DNA of 64,000 nucleotides from Olivibacter sitiensis DSM 17696 (lineage in GTDB: Bacteria; Bacteroidota; Bacteroidia; Sphingobacteriales; Sphingobacteriaceae): assembly GCF_000427965.1 (NCBI RefSeq), contig NZ_ATZA01000012.1:1-64000 (forward strand), given 5' to 3'. A model generated the notes under the pieces. It was not told the origin of the DNA and searched no databases. It saw nothing but the letters and a program-made list of their open reading frames with translations. Position 1 is the first letter of the stretch; each line of letters begins with the position of its first letter. Shown here one piece after another: positions 61,721 through 64,000 of this stretch. The position numbers were made by a program, and so were the translations under genes.

Positions 61721-64000
61721 TGAACAGGTACTCCAGTTGGAGAAGATTCTAGTAAAAGAGATGGATGCCAATGCACAGCCATTACAAAACGTACTGAACC
61801 AACTGTTGTCAGGAACCGCTATTGAATATACGCAAAAAGGAAGACAGGCTGTACTGTTGTCCAAAAAGCAAGAGCCAGGGATTATATCTGGTCGGGTAGT
61901 GGACACCCTCGGCATGGCTCTTCCTGGCGCCACCATCAGAGTAGTGGAGCTAAATCAAAGTACAGGAACAGACAAGGACGGGAACTATTCCATTTCCGTG
62001 AAACCTGGAATATATACGGTCGAAGCGAGTTTTGTTTCCTACGAGAAACACGTAAAAAGCAATGTTACCGTAGCAGAGCGACAAAGCCTTTCACTGGATT
62101 TTGTTCTCACCGAAGCATTGGGCAATTTGGATGAGGTAATAGTAGTCGGCTATGGAATCCAAAAGCGTGAAAATCTCGCTGGGTCTGTAGTTGCGATCCA
62201 ATCGGACGAGATCGTTCGTGCACCTGTGGCAAATATAACGAGTGCATTAGCTGGACGTTTGCCTGGACTTGTCAGTCTACAATCTAACGGTCGTCCGGGA
62301 AACGACCAAGCAACGCTTAGCATCCGCGGTTTTGGATCTCCGTTGATACTCATAGATGGCGTGGAGGGCGATATCAATACAGTGGACCCTAATGAAATCG
62401 CATCTATTTCTGTGCTGAAAGATGCTTCCGCGTCCATTTATGGTGCTAGGGCTGGAAATGGAGTTATTATGGTTACGACGAAAAGAGGTGTTATACAAGC
62501 GCCTTCCATTAACTTTAAATCCGTCTTCACCGCACAAGGAAATACTTTAATGCCCACTATGTCATCGTCTGGCCAATTGGCTGAAATATTGCGAGAGGGA
62601 CATATCCAAAGTGGACAGCCAGTGGAGACAGCGCCTTATACGGAAGAAGAAATACAAAAGTTCTATGCAGGTACGGATCCGCAATACCCCAACACGGATT
62701 GGTTTAACTTGCTTGTTCGCGATTGGGCACCTCAACAGCAACACAATATTTCCGTACGGGGTGGAAGTGACAAGGTACGCTATTACGGATTGTTCGGATA
62801 CCTTAACCAACAAACCGTGATGAAGCGCAGCGATGCGAGTTTTGAAAGGTTCAACTTGCGTTCTAACCTTGATGCCTACATTGCTAAAGGACTGAAGGCA
62901 CGCGTGGATTTTTCCAGTATAATAAGAAACAACAAGTTCCCATACCGTGGCATGACCAGTAATTTCTTTGGTGATCTATGGAATACCTCTCCCGTTTATC
63001 CGGCAGCATTTCCCGATCCTTCAAAAATATCCTATGCTGGAGGTGGCGGTACTGGAGGTGCACATATCACCTCAGATAGGAGCCTGACGGGGTACAATGA
63101 CGGGAAAGATCAAGACACACATTTTGTTTTGGACTTAACTTATGATTTTGATGGTTGGTTGCAAGGTCTGCAAGTACGTTCGCTGGTTGATTATTTACAA
63201 GGATATGGATCCAGTAAGCAGTTTCAGATTCCCGTTTCTTTTTATAACTACGATTACGCTGCAGATATTTATACGTTGGCTGGTAATTTCGGTACCAGTT
63301 CTAATCTTAATCTTGCTAGGACAAGCAATAGGCAGATTACAAGCCAGAGTTACCTAGGTTATAAAAAAATATTCAATCAGGTACATGATCTCCATGTGCT
63401 CGGCATCTATGAGGTCATTGATTATTTTAACGACCGCATAACGGCCGCCCGATCCAACTTTTTGACCTCGTCTATAGACGAAATGCTGGCTGGAAGCACC
63501 TCAGGGATGACTAATAGTGGCTCTACGGCCGAGATGGGACGTAAAAGTATTATTGGCCGGGTAAATTATACCTTGCTGAACAGGTATATTTTGGAGAGCA
63601 GCTTGCGAGTTGATGCATCGGCAAAATTTGCGCCAGAATCTAGATGGGGTTATTTCCCTGGCGTGTCATTGGCTTGGAAGATAAGCGATGAGCGGTTTTT
63701 GCAGTCGGTCAAAAACTTAGATATGATGAAACTGCGGCTCAGCTATGGAACATCGGGCAATGACGGTATCGGTAATTTCCAATATCTGGCTGGATATTCC
63801 ATAACAGACCAAAATAGCGGAGGCAGTTATTTATTTGGCAATGATAAACTGCCTGGAATCGTTCCGAGAGGTCTGGCCAACGTCTCCCTTACCTGGGAAA
63901 GGCTCAAAACCTATAATGTAGGGTTGGACGTCTCCTTATGGAAGGAATTCCTCTATTTCAATTTAGATGCGTTTTATCGGCAAAGGGATGGCATTCCTGC
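61656..64000 (+). CDS. SusC/RagA-family TonB-dependent receptor, 5'-truncated, runs off window
   Basis: An open frame from ATG 61656 to the window end (781 codons). It begins inside an STN domain (SGAIKQLQQQSGVEFVFDEQVL), then a CarboxypepD_reg domain (ISGRVVDTLGMALPGATIRVVE, about 75-150), the SusC plug (GNLDEVIVVGYGIQKRENLAGSVV and LSIRGFGSPLILIDGVEGD) and a barrel. There is no signal peptide. The missing start and the fused flank show a deletion, so this is probably a pseudogene. STN-bearing SusC proteins normally answer to a FecI/FecR pair, none of which is present. Confidence 0.85.
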   Translation, partial: MNMRSGAIKQLQQQSGVEFVFDEQVLQLEKILVKEMDANAQPLQNVLNQLLSGTAIEYTQKGRQAVLLSKKQEPGIISGRVVDTLGMALPGATIRVVELNQSTGTDKDGNYSISVKPGIYTVEASFVSYEKHVKSNVTVAERQSLSLDFVLTEALGNLDEVIVVGYGIQKRENLAGSVVAIQSDEIVRAPVANITSALAGRLPGLVSLQSNGRPGNDQATLSIRGFGSPLILIDGVEGDINTVDPNEIASISVLKDASASIYGARAGNGVIMVTTKRGVIQAPSINFKSVFTAQGNTLMPTMSSSGQLAEILREGHIQSGQPVETAPYTEEEIQKFYAGTDPQYPNTDWFNLLVRDWAPQQQHNISVRGGSDKVRYYGLFGYLNQQTVMKRSDASFERFNLRSNLDAYIAKGLKARVDFSSIIRNNKFPYRGMTSNFFGDLWNTSPVYPAAFPDPSKISYAGGGGTGGAHITSDRSLTGYNDGKDQDTHFVLDLTYDFDGWLQGLQVRSLVDYLQGYGSSKQFQIPVSFYNYDYAADIYTLAGNFGTSSNLNLARTSNRQITSQSYLGYKKIFNQVHDLHVLGIYEVIDYFNDRITAARSNFLTSSIDEMLAGSTSGMTNSGSTAEMGRKSIIGRVNYTLLNRYILESSLRVDASAKFAPESRWGYFPGVSLAWKISDERFLQSVKNLDMMKLRLSYGTSGNDGIGNFQYLAGYSITDQNSGGSYLFGNDKLPGIVPRGLANVSLTWERLKTYNVGLDVSLWKEFLYFNLDAFYRQRDGIP

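Noticed and set aside
1-64000. tRNA, rRNA or prophage genes
   Set aside because: I looked for tRNA-like cloverleaf ends, rRNA text and phage structural or integrase genes and found none; a covariance-model scan would be needed to exclude a hidden tRNA.

Overview
The window comes from a chromosome of a Bacteroidota bacterium, most likely a member of the Sphingobacteriaceae (Sphingobacterium/Olivibacter/Pedobacter-like). The grounds are family content (SusC-type receptor with STN domain, GldK/GldN, DUF4271, DUF2851, TIGR02757 protein, short archaeal-type prolyl-tRNA synthetase, LytS/LytTR pair), promoters of the Bacteroidota type (TTTG/TTG, about 19-20 bp, TAnnTTTG) and the near absence of Shine-Dalgarno sequences. 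This placement is an inference from families; no 16S rRNA or tRNA gene was seen.

Layout. 1-0.2 kb: start of an IS4-type transposase running off the left edge. 0.3-12.8 kb: housekeeping and envelope genes (PepSY membrane protein, RluA pseudouridine synthase, 3-hydroxyacyl-CoA dehydrogenase, a large tricorn-like S41 peptidase, lipoproteins, an SDR enzyme, an LpxR-like lipid A deacylase). 12.8-14.0 kb: an overlapping HipA-like kinase/DUF3037 pair. 14.0-17.7 kb: a sugar-oxidation neighbourhood (SMP-30 lactonase, GH15 glycosidase, SDR glucose dehydrogenase-like enzyme). 18.7-25.5 kb: an OMPP1/FadL-like porin with a very low-complexity lipoprotein, proS, a cystathionine gamma-synthase-like enzyme and a TIGR02757 protein.

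25.8-33.4 kb is the most unusual part. It is a RiPP (lanthipeptide-type) locus with a full-length LanB dehydratase, two tandem LanC-like proteins, a divergent LytS-type histidine kinase with LytTR regulator, and a 53-residue precursor peptide gene (27952-28113, minus) found by reading the intergenic DNA. The precursor has a Bacteroidota class I leader-like motif and a Thr/Ser-rich tail but no cysteine. Both LanC-like proteins lack the Cys and Cys-His positions that bind zinc in LanC cyclases. Together these suggest a dehydrated but not thioether-cyclised peptide.

33.5-43 kb: a large imperfect palindrome, a ferritin-like DUF5856 protein, argS, a decayed PAS/histidine-kinase remnant and a complete seven-gene Mrp Na+/H+ antiporter operon. 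43.3-49.8 kb: an MBL hydrolase with an NTF2-like partner, an orphan Vsr-like nuclease without its zinc ligands, a MerR regulator, and a Ku - endonuclease V - LigD repair run. 49.9-58.7 kb: YegP, a dicarboxylate/amino acid symporter, DUF2851, PspC, an ankyrin protein, a likely small RNA with its own consensus promoter and terminator, UbiX, a Na/Pi cotransporter, a 2-oxoglutarate dioxygenase-like protein, DUF4271 and HemD. 58.8-61.1 kb: gldK followed directly by gldN, without gldL and gldM. 61.1-64 kb: a recombination scar (HTH fragment, small TA-like gene, truncated nucleotidyltransferase) fused to a SusC receptor that lacks its signal peptide and runs off the right edge.
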